Positions 17,348 through 24,776 of a DNA stretch of 64,000 bases are shown piece by piece. Source of the stretch: Defluviitaleaceae bacterium (GTDB lineage Bacteria > Bacillota > Clostridia > Lachnospirales > WQUN01); assembly GCA_009779755.1 (NCBI GenBank), contig WRDO01000008.1, positions 32,761-96,760 on the forward strand, read 5' to 3'. The notes under the pieces were generated by a model, which searched no databases, was not told the DNA's origin, and was given only the letters and a program-made list of their open reading frames with translations. Position 1 is the first letter of the stretch. Each line of letters starts with the position of its first letter. Made by a program: the position numbers and the translations under genes.

Positions 17348-19476
17348 ACCCTACGAAAATACAACGCGATTTCCGCGCCGTAATGAACCGTTATATATAC
17401 CCCTTCATGGCGTACGCCATTAATTAACCACCCATCCACCGCATAACCCGCACGGGGTTGTGCGGTGATTTTTATTTGCGTACCTTCGAAGTAATTACCG
17501 GTTACGGTTTGGCCTTCCGTCACGATGCGGGTATTCATCATCGCGCCGCCGCCTTCGCCCGTTGTTAATGTCACGGTGTACCGATTGTCCGCATCGAAGC
17601 CCAAATTCGTACGGATGGAGGCGAAGATCGCATACGGACGGTCCTCAGCGAAGCGCCTGATGGCGTCGCGGCTTTCGGCTACGGAGTCGGTCGTCGGCCA
17701 CCACGGTTCGCCCGGGTTGACGGCGTCCGTTTGCAAGGCGAAAGTGTGCTCATGGTCGATTTGCGCGATAAGGCCGTCTAAGGTGCGATGAACGTTTGCG
17801 GGTGCGAACGCGCCTTCGATGATATCCACAAACGCGTTCGCCAACATCGCGCGGGTGTATTCATAGTCCGCGAACGCGTGCAAAAACGCCGAACTCTGCG
17901 AGGAATTCCATCGGTCGCCCGTACCCGTAAGGATGTGACGCAGCGTGTCCTCCTGCGCGCGGTGGTCGTCGTTGTCCCATATGGCCCATGCCGCTTCAAC
18001 ATCGTGCGTGAACACACGCCACCTGCCGTCACGTAAATGCGGATGCAAAGATGGATCGTTAATTTCATCCGCGGTAGGGAAATACCGCCACAGCTCCATG
18101 TTATGGTTAGGCCAATCAAGGTTGTTGATATAAATTTGCATCGCGTAGTAGCGGACCCATTCTTCCAAATCGATGCGCCTGATAAATTCGTGAAAATGCA
18201 CGTCACCCGTTATCCCGTTAAAGCCCGCCATCGCCATGCGGTGTATGTCTTGGAAATCCCGTACGGCATGGTTTTCGCCGGTCCACCAGCTGTCATGCCG
18301 ACGGTCGCCTCCGGTGATTAATTCGAAGCGTTCGGATTCGCCGCCCAACATACGCGCCAAATGGTTTTCCGTACGCGGTGACTTGAGCCACGCCGCACCG
18401 TAATATTCGCCGTTGAGGAATACCGCCGCGCTCCGATGGGTTTGCGTGGTGGAATGCCCCGCTTGGCGGAACAACGATTGGCCCAGTTCATCGCGGATAA
18501 ACCCGGCATAACGGTCGCTCCCGCCGTTACGCAAGCGGACGCGCCTGTAACGGTCGATTAATAAACCGTCGTAAGTAAACTCGTCATCAAAGAACGCGAA
18601 GCGAAATTGGTTATAATCGCCGTATTCCCGCCGCGCGAACAACTCCAACGACTTCTGCGGCTCTACTGCCCGCGAATAACCGCCCCGTACGCGCATCCCC
18701 GCATTTTGCGAAATCCACGGTATTCCCGTATGGTCGAACATTTCCACATGTACGGCGCGCTCCGATTCGGGCCCGCGGCGGTTAAAGTTGGCGGGTGAAG
18801 CGGGGTTTTCGTTATGCCCTTCGTAGCCGTAATTGGGCCAGCGGCCGTTCCGTATGTAATAATCGTTGCGCCAATTTTCACGGTCGATACCCGCGACCAA
18901 TATCCCCTCGTGATGATCGAACAACCCATGCGGGTCGGATGTTAGCACAAATATCAACGTATTTTCGCAAAAACGGGTGAATACGTCCGTCCCCATCACG
19001 AAATTACGTGTGACGATTTCGGATGCCCGACCGTTCATCACCGCAACCGCGCGGATGGTGAAGGGCGTGACCCGCGAAAGGTAGTGAATATATTCATCCC
19101 AATAAGCAGGGCTGTATTCTATCGGAGGAACGGGTGCGGGTGCCTCCACGAAGAGTGGGGCCGTGTAACGCGCCGCCGCCGTGCAGGGATACGAACCGTC
19201 CAACGTAAAGAATATCTCTGCCCCATCGGGCGCAGAAAGCGACAAATAAAAGGATTCGGAAAAAAAACCGGCCGTGTGGGAAAACGATATGCTTAATTCG
19301 GGATCAACGGGCAACGGTTCGGGTGGCGGGTCGATGTGCCGTATCGGAATATTGGCGTGGGGGGATTGGCGTAGCGTTTCCCGCGGGAGCGGACTTCTGA
19401 AGAACAGGATGTAACCGATGGCGCATAAGCCAAGGAGGAGGAGTACGGCGATAAATATTATATGTTTACGCGACAT
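17344..19476 (-). CDS. CotH-type protein kinase, membrane-anchored and exported
   Basis: Protein of 710 residues from the ATG at 19476 (GGAG six bases upstream; a TTG at 19488 is the alternative). A signal anchor covers about 5-28. Next comes a chitobiase-C/FN3-associated-like domain (FFSESFYLSLSAPDGAEIFF), then a CotH kinase core (about 160-560) with the NLDWPNHNMELW element and FTHDVEAAW as the metal-binding Asp site, and a final B-repeat-like beta domain (VDGWLINGVRHEG). CotH phosphorylates spore coat protein in Bacillus; non-sporulation homologues occur on cellulosomes and surfaces. Here it is last in a sugar operon, 41 nt after the RraA-like gene. An exported kinase or glycan-associated role is possible. 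Confidence 0.82.
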   Translation of the reverse strand: MSRKHIIFIAVLLLLGLCAIGYILFFRSPLPRETLRQSPHANIPIRHIDPPPEPLPVDPELSISFSHTAGFFSESFYLSLSAPDGAEIFFTLDGSYPCTAAARYTAPLFVEAPAPVPPIEYSPAYWDEYIHYLSRVTPFTIRAVAVMNGRASEIVTRNFVMGTDVFTRFCENTLIFVLTSDPHGLFDHHEGILVAGIDRENWRNDYYIRNGRWPNYGYEGHNENPASPANFNRRGPESERAVHVEMFDHTGIPWISQNAGMRVRGGYSRAVEPQKSLELFARREYGDYNQFRFAFFDDEFTYDGLLIDRYRRVRLRNGGSDRYAGFIRDELGQSLFRQAGHSTTQTHRSAAVFLNGEYYGAAWLKSPRTENHLARMLGGESERFELITGGDRRHDSWWTGENHAVRDFQDIHRMAMAGFNGITGDVHFHEFIRRIDLEEWVRYYAMQIYINNLDWPNHNMELWRYFPTADEINDPSLHPHLRDGRWRVFTHDVEAAWAIWDNDDHRAQEDTLRHILTGTGDRWNSSQSSAFLHAFADYEYTRAMLANAFVDIIEGAFAPANVHRTLDGLIAQIDHEHTFALQTDAVNPGEPWWPTTDSVAESRDAIRRFAEDRPYAIFASIRTNLGFDADNRYTVTLTTGEGGGAMMNTRIVTEGQTVTGNYFEGTQIKITAQPRAGYAVDGWLINGVRHEGVYITVHYGAEIALYFRRV

Positions 19477-19517
19477 GCCGTACTCCAACCCCCTCTTTAG
19501 CGTCGTTCCGAAAATCG

Positions 19518-20210
19518 TTACTGTACGGTGTTATCCAATTCCCGGTTCAACGCTTCATATAATTTACGCCGTGTTACCTTATCATCGGAAAGGATTTGTT
19601 GCGCGTATTTCGCCACATCCTTGGCGATGGCGCGGGGTACGCATATAACGCCGTCGCCGTCCGCCACGATGATATCACCGGGGCAGACCGTCGTCCCCGC
19701 GATGGCGATGGGTACGTTCTTTTGGTCAAATTGGATTTTGCATTGCACCATAGACTGTGACACGAAATGCGACCACACGGGTACCTTTTGCAAAATCGTT
19801 TCATCGGTGTCGCGTATGCCCGATCCGTTGGTGACGAAGCCGCGCACGCCGCGTTGGACGGCGCGCAGCGTGTTTTCCGAGCCCATCAGGCCCACGTTGC
19901 AGCCGCTTACGTCGATGGCCATAAAATCACCGGGTTCGATTTCGTCCATCCACGGATAGGTACACACATTACCGTAGTACCAGCCCTGCCATGGGGTGTA
20001 GTCGTCGTAGCGTTTTTCGGGGTAGGGACCCGTGAAGGGCAGATAACGCGCCGTACGGGCGATCCCCACGGCACGGGTACGGAACAACGGGCGTACCTCG
20101 GGGGAAAGTGAACCGAAATTATGGTAACCCACCCAATCCATACCGTCGCGTACGTCGGCCACGCGAAAATCCTTGTACAATTCAAGTAAAACCTTGTTTT
20201 CCTCTTGCAT
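19518..20210 (-). CDS. RraA-like protein (HMG/CHA aldolase or demethylmenaquinone methyltransferase fold)
   Basis: Protein of 230 residues; ATG at 20210 chosen for its AAAGGAGG site, ten nucleotides upstream. The RraA fold is shown by GLMGSENTLRAVQRGVRG and the GSGIRDTDE motif, whose Arg-Asp residues bind substrate and metal in HMG/CHA aldolases. It has an N-terminal extension of about 70 residues compared with bare RraA. Members beside sugar genes are usually retro-aldolases or decarboxylases of hydroxy acids. The same operon has an epimerase, an isomerase and a ribokinase, so a sugar-acid step is plausible but not proven. Confidence 0.8.
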   Translation of the reverse strand: MQEENKVLLELYKDFRVADVRDGMDWVGYHNFGSLSPEVRPLFRTRAVGIARTARYLPFTGPYPEKRYDDYTPWQGWYYGNVCTYPWMDEIEPGDFMAIDVSGCNVGLMGSENTLRAVQRGVRGFVTNGSGIRDTDETILQKVPVWSHFVSQSMVQCKIQFDQKNVPIAIAGTTVCPGDIIVADGDGVICVPRAIAKDVAKYAQQILSDDKVTRRKLYEALNRELDNTVQ

Positions 20211-20230
20211 GGCGAATGCCTCCTTTATTT

Positions 20231-21217
20231 TCAACCGGCGGTGGCGGCAGCCGATGCGGCTGCACTCGTTGATGCGATGATCGCCACCATCATGGCTGTT
20301 TGTTGGGCGATGATAATATTGGTAACGGCTGTAGAAAGCGCGGTTTTGGCCAATTCGCTGTCGGAAATAAGCGCGACCGCCTGCATCATGACTTCACCGT
20401 TCGAAACCTTTAATTTACCGAAGCCTTTTTGTTTGCGGATATAATCCGTCACGGAGAAGATTTGGTCAGCCAAGGTATCGGGGTCGGTGGGGAGCATGGA
20501 TAAAATCCCCAAGGACGGAAGGATCATCGCGCGGTCCAAGCGAATTTTATGGCTGCGCAGGATGCGGTTCATGTGAATGAGGTTTTCGATGCATCTTTCC
20601 GTCTTATCACTGAGCACCATAATTTGCGAAAGGTGCAGCAAACAATTGCGGCTCATCGTAAAGGGGAAGTTCATTTTCAAACAATCGTAAACATGCTTGA
20701 TCCTTTCGCAACCGACAGCCACATCCAAATCGGATAATGCCAGCATAGCCGAATAGATATAATCGTCCGTGCAAACCAGCCAACGGTTGTTTGCCCGCAT
20801 TCCCACGAGGAACTCACGCGCTCGGCGTGCAATGTGCGGGTAGTCTTCGCGTTTTGCCTGTGATGCGATTTCATACGCGGCGGCTGCCAGGTAATCCGAC
20901 ATGCGGAATTTTTCCGCTTTCAATAACGCGTAAACTTCCCGTACTTCGGCGAAGCGTTCATGCGGGTTAGCTTTCATGGCCATCATGGCGGCTATATATA
21001 CCGACAAATTCCCTCTGAAAGTGGAAAAAAGTCCCGTTTCCTCTTTTATCATGCGGTGGTTTTGCGCAAGCGCGTTTGCGTCGAGCTCCTTACCGTCCAA
21101 CGCGTAAATAAGCGCAGCCAATCGTTTTGCCATCGGTTCCTGCCAAGGGAAACCTTTTTTGATACCGTTGGCATTTGAAATAAACAAATGCAACTTCTTT
21201 TCCAAATCAACATGCAT
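20231..21217 (-). CDS. DUF4003 family protein
   Basis: All-helical cytosolic protein of 328 residues matching DUF4003 in style (FRGNLSVYIAAMMAM, LMGMRANNRWLVCTDDY-like segment, MSRNCLLHLSQIMVLSD). The C-terminal 50 residues are hydrophobic and Ala/Thr-rich and could be a membrane-inserting or low-complexity tail. It begins with an excellent GGAGG site and overlaps the upstream isomerase gene by 11 nt. DUF4003 has no established function; its place among pentose-phosphate genes suggests a regulatory or accessory part. Confidence 0.75.
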   Translation of the reverse strand: MHVDLEKKLHLFISNANGIKKGFPWQEPMAKRLAALIYALDGKELDANALAQNHRMIKEETGLFSTFRGNLSVYIAAMMAMKANPHERFAEVREVYALLKAEKFRMSDYLAAAAYEIASQAKREDYPHIARRAREFLVGMRANNRWLVCTDDYIYSAMLALSDLDVAVGCERIKHVYDCLKMNFPFTMSRNCLLHLSQIMVLSDKTERCIENLIHMNRILRSHKIRLDRAMILPSLGILSMLPTDPDTLADQIFSVTDYIRKQKGFGKLKVSNGEVMMQAVALISDSELAKTALSTAVTNIIIAQQTAMMVAIIASTSAAASAAATAG

Positions 21218-21665
21218 CCGTAAATCCTCCTTCTTCGATTTTGGTTATCATATCCACGCGTTCGATGTGACGGCCGCCTTCGTATTCGGCGTCCAGCCAC
21301 GCGTCCACAATGGTTTTTGCCATCTCCAAACCTACCACACGCCCGCCGAAGGTGATGACGTTGGCGTTATTATGCTGTTTGGAAAGGCGTGCGGTGTACG
21401 GTTCACTGCACAGGCACGCGCGTATGCCCTTTACCTTATTGGCCGTGAGGGACATACCCACCCCCGTGCCGCACAACAATACGCCGCCGTCGACGGCGCC
21501 CTCCGCCACCAGCTTGCTTGCCTTGTACCCGCTTACGGGGTAGGGCGGGGGAGGTAAATCGTTGGGGCTGACGTCGATCACCTCGATACCGCGCGCTTCG
21601 AGGTGCGATTTGATCCGTTCCTTCATTTCGGGCGTGGTGTGGTCGTTGCCGATGGCTAATTTCAT
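21207..21665 (-). CDS. RpiB/LacAB family sugar-phosphate isomerase
   Basis: Isomerase of 152 residues, ribose-5-phosphate/allose-6-phosphate isomerase B type. Catalytic Cys lies in GVLLCGTGVGMS, and the RLSKQHNNANVITFG segment holds the phosphate and ring-opening residues. It converts an aldose phosphate to the ketose phosphate that the next enzyme (epimerase) could use. It overlaps the DUF4003 gene by 11 nt and the epimerase gene by 4 nt. Ribose, allose or galactose phosphate cannot be told apart by eye. Confidence 0.88.
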   Translation of the reverse strand: MKLAIGNDHTTPEMKERIKSHLEARGIEVIDVSPNDLPPPPYPVSGYKASKLVAEGAVDGGVLLCGTGVGMSLTANKVKGIRACLCSEPYTARLSKQHNNANVITFGGRVVGLEMAKTIVDAWLDAEYEGGRHIERVDMITKIEEGGFTDAC

Positions 21666-22315
21666 GCTTGTCCCCGTATTCCCCGCATGGTTGCGGCATA
21701 ATTCCGTCCTTCGTCTTTAAAAAACAACGCTTTGGTCCCCAATACAAAGGCGTGTACACCGTAGCCGTGCAGTTCGTGTATTTTGTCCATCGTCATCGCT
21801 CCGTCCACGCATAGGGTGAAGGCATACCTTTCAGCCATCACACACAATTCGCGCAGCTTATCCATGACATGCGGCAGGAACGCTTGCCCCGCAAAGCCGG
21901 GGTTAACGGTCATCGCCAGCACATGGCCGCATAGGGGGAACAATTCCTTTACGGTTTCGATGGATGTGCCCGGATTAATTGCTATACCCGGCACCGCGCC
22001 CAAGTCGCGGATTGCCGACAGCGTACGTGCGGGGTGCGGATCGGCTTCGGGGTGGATGGTGATGATGTCCGCGCCCAGTTTACGAAACAATTCGATGTGC
22101 TGCGCGGGGTTTTTAATCATCAGATGCGCATCGATGGGAAAGTCGCTGTACTTTTTTATGCATTTAAAAATATCCGGTCCGCATGCGAAGTTGGGTACGT
22201 ATTGGCCGTCCATCACGTCCACATGGAAATAATCCGTACCTGCGGCGGCTAATAGTTTAATTTCCTGCGCCAAATTGCCGTAGTCGGCGCACATGATACT
22301 GGGATGTAATTTCAT
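21662..22315 (-). CDS. pentulose/hexulose-phosphate 3-epimerase (Rpe/AlsE type)
   Basis: TIM-barrel epimerase of 217 residues. Metal and catalytic residues are seen in the Rpe pattern: His31 and Asp33 of HVDVMDG, HLMIKNP and CVDGAM; the phosphate loop is TVNPGFAGQAF. Compared with housekeeping Rpe it has CADYGNL in place of the SAD-F-L pattern and sits beside an RpiB/LacAB protein, which recalls the allulose-6-phosphate 3-epimerase AlsE. It overlaps ribokinase by 4 nt. Product likely feeds the pentose-phosphate pathway or fructose-6-phosphate. Confidence 0.87.
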   Translation of the reverse strand: MKLHPSIMCADYGNLAQEIKLLAAAGTDYFHVDVMDGQYVPNFACGPDIFKCIKKYSDFPIDAHLMIKNPAQHIELFRKLGADIITIHPEADPHPARTLSAIRDLGAVPGIAINPGTSIETVKELFPLCGHVLAMTVNPGFAGQAFLPHVMDKLRELCVMAERYAFTLCVDGAMTMDKIHELHGYGVHAFVLGTKALFFKDEGRNYAATMRGIRGQA

Positions 22316-23238
22316 TTGAAGAATGCCTCCACTTCTTTTGCCGTCGGTATGGATTCCTGCGCGCCCGCTCGGGTTACGGTTATCGCACCCGCGATGTTCG
22401 CATAACGGATGGCGCGCGTCATATCGCCGTGGGTTAAATATTGCACCCCCATCGCCGCGGTGAATACATCCCCTGCGGCGGTGGGGTCCACGGCTTTTAC
22501 GGTGTGCGGCGGGTAATGGGTTCCTTGTTTGTTGCGGTAATGGTACGCGCCGCGTTTACCCAGTTTTAATACGACATGTGCGGCGCGGGAACGCTTTTGC
22601 AGGGCTTCCGCGACTTCGGCGCAAGCCGCTCCGAAGTCGGATCCGGTGCAGGATGACAGTGAAATACCCGTCAGTACCTCCGCTTCCGTTTCGTTGGGGC
22701 TGATGATTAGCGGCGGCGGGAGCTTTTCCAACGGGAAGCCGATCGCGGGACCCGCGTCCATTATGATGGGAATGCCGCGTTCGCAGGCTTTACGGCACGC
22801 ATGGATAACGATTTCCTCCGCCAATTCGAAGTTGATGACCATGCCGTCATATTCGCGCGCAAACGCGCGGTCGATGTCTTCCTTGCTTAGTTCCAGATTG
22901 GCGGCCATATGCGAAATGATCCGATTGTTGCCGTCCTCCAATAAAATAACCGCAAAGCCGGACGGTAAACGTTCGCTTGCGGTTAGGAAATCCGTATTGA
23001 TACCCTTATCCGTTAATGATTGACGCAGCATGGTGCCGAAGTCATCCGCGCCTGTTTTACCCGCGAAGGTTGTATCCCCGCCCATCATCGCGCAAGCTAC
23101 GGCTTGGTTCGCGCCTTTTCCGCCCGGCCCGAAGCGGTACTCCTCCGACACCAGCGTTTCGCCCGGTAAGGGTAACCGCGGGGTGAGCAGAAGCAGGTCC
23201 ATATTGACGCTGCCTACGACCAAAATCCTTACAGCCAT
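22312..23238 (-). CDS. rbsK: ribokinase-like PfkB sugar kinase
   Basis: PfkB-fold kinase of 308 residues. The substrate signature GPGGKGANQA is at 37-46 and the second signature with catalytic Asp257 is DPTAAGDVFTAAMG. The sequence is close to ribokinase over its whole length. It is the first gene of the minus-strand sugar operon, with a GGGAGG site before the ATG. ATP-dependent 5-phosphorylation of ribose or a related sugar is expected. No transporter or regulator gene is in the operon, so the sugar must enter through a system elsewhere. Confidence 0.88.
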   Translation of the reverse strand: MAVRILVVGSVNMDLLLLTPRLPLPGETLVSEEYRFGPGGKGANQAVACAMMGGDTTFAGKTGADDFGTMLRQSLTDKGINTDFLTASERLPSGFAVILLEDGNNRIISHMAANLELSKEDIDRAFAREYDGMVINFELAEEIVIHACRKACERGIPIIMDAGPAIGFPLEKLPPPLIISPNETEAEVLTGISLSSCTGSDFGAACAEVAEALQKRSRAAHVVLKLGKRGAYHYRNKQGTHYPPHTVKAVDPTAAGDVFTAAMGVQYLTHGDMTRAIRYANIAGAITVTRAGAQESIPTAKEVEAFFK

Positions 23239-23265
23239 GATTTCCTCCCATAAATGTGTTACACT
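23238..23265 (+). promoter_or_regulatory. possible extended -10 promoter for the 23296 gene
   Basis: TGTGTTACACT contains an extended -10 (TACACT at 23260-23265), the same string as before 43054. The -35 (TGATTT) is weak and overlaps the rbsK start codon on the other strand, so the two divergent genes may compete for polymerase. Confidence 0.4.
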
Positions 23266-23295
23266 GGTTTATCACGAAATAAAGGAGCTATGTAT

Positions 23296-24147
23296 ATGAC
23301 TTTCCCACGTACGATGGTTGGGGGTATTTCGATGCCCCGCATGTTAATCGGTACGAATTGGCTGGCGGGGTGGAGCCATCGTTCGCCCGCGGCGGACAAG
23401 ATGATCAAAAACCTGCACGCCGAACCGAAAAGCATCGTGGATGTTTTACAGGTCTACTTGGACAACGGTATCGACGCGTTGATGGGGCCGATGGGCCGCG
23501 TACCCGCTATCGACAAGGCCGTAAAGCAGGCCGAGGACAAAACGGGTAAAAAACTCATCATCATCGATACACCCATCGTAAACGTCAACGATTCCGCCGA
23601 GGCCCGCGCCGAAGCCATGGAAACCTTCAAGCGCAGCAAATCCTTCGGTTCGACCTTTTGTTTAATCCACCACTCCAGCGCAGAGGAGTTGGTGGATAAA
23701 AACGCACGCGTCCTTAAGCGGTTGGACGACTATACGAAGATGATACGCGACTGCGATATGCTCCCCGGCCTTTCCGCCCACATGCCCGAATTAATTTCAT
23801 ATTCCGACGATAACGGGTACGACGTGGAAACCTACATCCAAATTTATAATTGCCTTGGCTTCCTCATGCAAATCGAGGTCGAAACGATCGCATCCATCAT
23901 CCATAACGCCAAGAAACCCGTAATGACGATCAAACCCATGGCCGCCGGGCGTTGCACGCCTTATGTGGGGTTAAACTTCGTTTGGGCCACCTTACGCGAA
24001 TGTGATATGGTGACCGTAGGCGCGCACATGCCCGATGAAGTGCATGAAAACATCGAAATCTCCCGCGCATTCTTCGAAAAACGCTACCCCGATCTGGAAA
24101 AACGCTCCAGCCCCAACATGAACCAATCAGCGTTCGGTAATGCCTAA
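23296..24147 (+). CDS. conserved-looking TIM-barrel-type protein of unknown function
   Basis: Cytosolic protein of 283 residues; ATG 23296 chosen for AAAGGAG eight bases upstream. I do not recognise the family with certainty. Alternating helices and short strands fit a TIM barrel: MLIGTNWLAGWSHR near the start, IDALMGPMGR, KKLIIIDTP, and a C-terminal part KPVMTIKPMAAGR and VTVGAHMPDEVHENI that recalls the end of aldo/keto reductases. No classical AKR Tyr/Lys tetrad is visible, so an aldolase- or isomerase-like role is as likely. It is monocistronic, divergent from the ribokinase operon and overlapping the convergent nucleotidyltransferase by 4 nt. Confidence 0.65.
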   Translation: MTFPRTMVGGISMPRMLIGTNWLAGWSHRSPAADKMIKNLHAEPKSIVDVLQVYLDNGIDALMGPMGRVPAIDKAVKQAEDKTGKKLIIIDTPIVNVNDSAEARAEAMETFKRSKSFGSTFCLIHHSSAEELVDKNARVLKRLDDYTKMIRDCDMLPGLSAHMPELISYSDDNGYDVETYIQIYNCLGFLMQIEVETIASIIHNAKKPVMTIKPMAAGRCTPYVGLNFVWATLRECDMVTVGAHMPDEVHENIEISRAFFEKRYPDLEKRSSPNMNQSAFGNA

Positions 24148-24776
24148 GGTGCTGTTAAGGTAATCGGGAAGAAGTAATCCTCATAACCCTTCGCGTACCA
24201 ATAGGGATTATGGCTCCAAACGTTTTTATGCAATTCTTCCCTGTTGACCCCGTGGTTTATGATGATTTGATCGAGTATGGCGATGTCCGCTTTGTCTTTT
24301 TCGCGCATTTTCCATTCGGGGCTGATAAGGCGGACATTATTCTTAAGCGTGTAGGCCATTTCGATGCCGAATGTATAGGCTTTTACGCCGTAGAAGTCAT
24401 GCGGCTCCTTGTCCATCCAATCATAAGGGAAAAAAACCGTGCCGCGCGGACCCGCGTGGTACCAATGGGCGATGCCGTCCACGTTCCGTATGGAATTAAA
24501 CGTGGCGAGCGCATCGCCTTTTTTGATGGTCAGCATCCAAAAATCGGGGAGGTATTGCGTTTGGTAACCCAACGTTTCGTATCGGTTGATGAGTTCGGTG
24601 ATATTTTCGTCCAGGTTTTCGGTGAAGCAATCGAGGTCGCCGTGTTCCCTCGTGAAGGAACCGTTAAGGATATCAACGGCGATACCTCCCCAAATAAACG
24701 ACTTTAACCCCAATTTATCGGATACGGAAAAAATATCTTTCATAACATCGATGAATTTACGGTTGTGTTCAAGCAT
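24144..24776 (-). CDS. nucleotidyltransferase-fold protein (lincosamide/aminoglycoside transferase-like)
   Basis: Protein of 210 residues. The motif FIWGGIAVDILNGSFTREHG followed by DLDCF is the GG...D-L-D metal-binding signature of minimal nucleotidyltransferases such as LinA/ANT-type enzymes. The rest (WYHAGPRGTVFFPYDW, YTFGIEMAYTLK) resembles the C-terminal helical part of that group. The family includes drug-modifying enzymes, but many members have unknown substrates. It overlaps the sialate esterase gene by 8 nt, so it is second in that operon. Confidence 0.72.
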   Translation of the reverse strand: MLEHNRKFIDVMKDIFSVSDKLGLKSFIWGGIAVDILNGSFTREHGDLDCFTENLDENITELINRYETLGYQTQYLPDFWMLTIKKGDALATFNSIRNVDGIAHWYHAGPRGTVFFPYDWMDKEPHDFYGVKAYTFGIEMAYTLKNNVRLISPEWKMREKDKADIAILDQIIINHGVNREELHKNVWSHNPYWYAKGYEDYFFPITLTAP

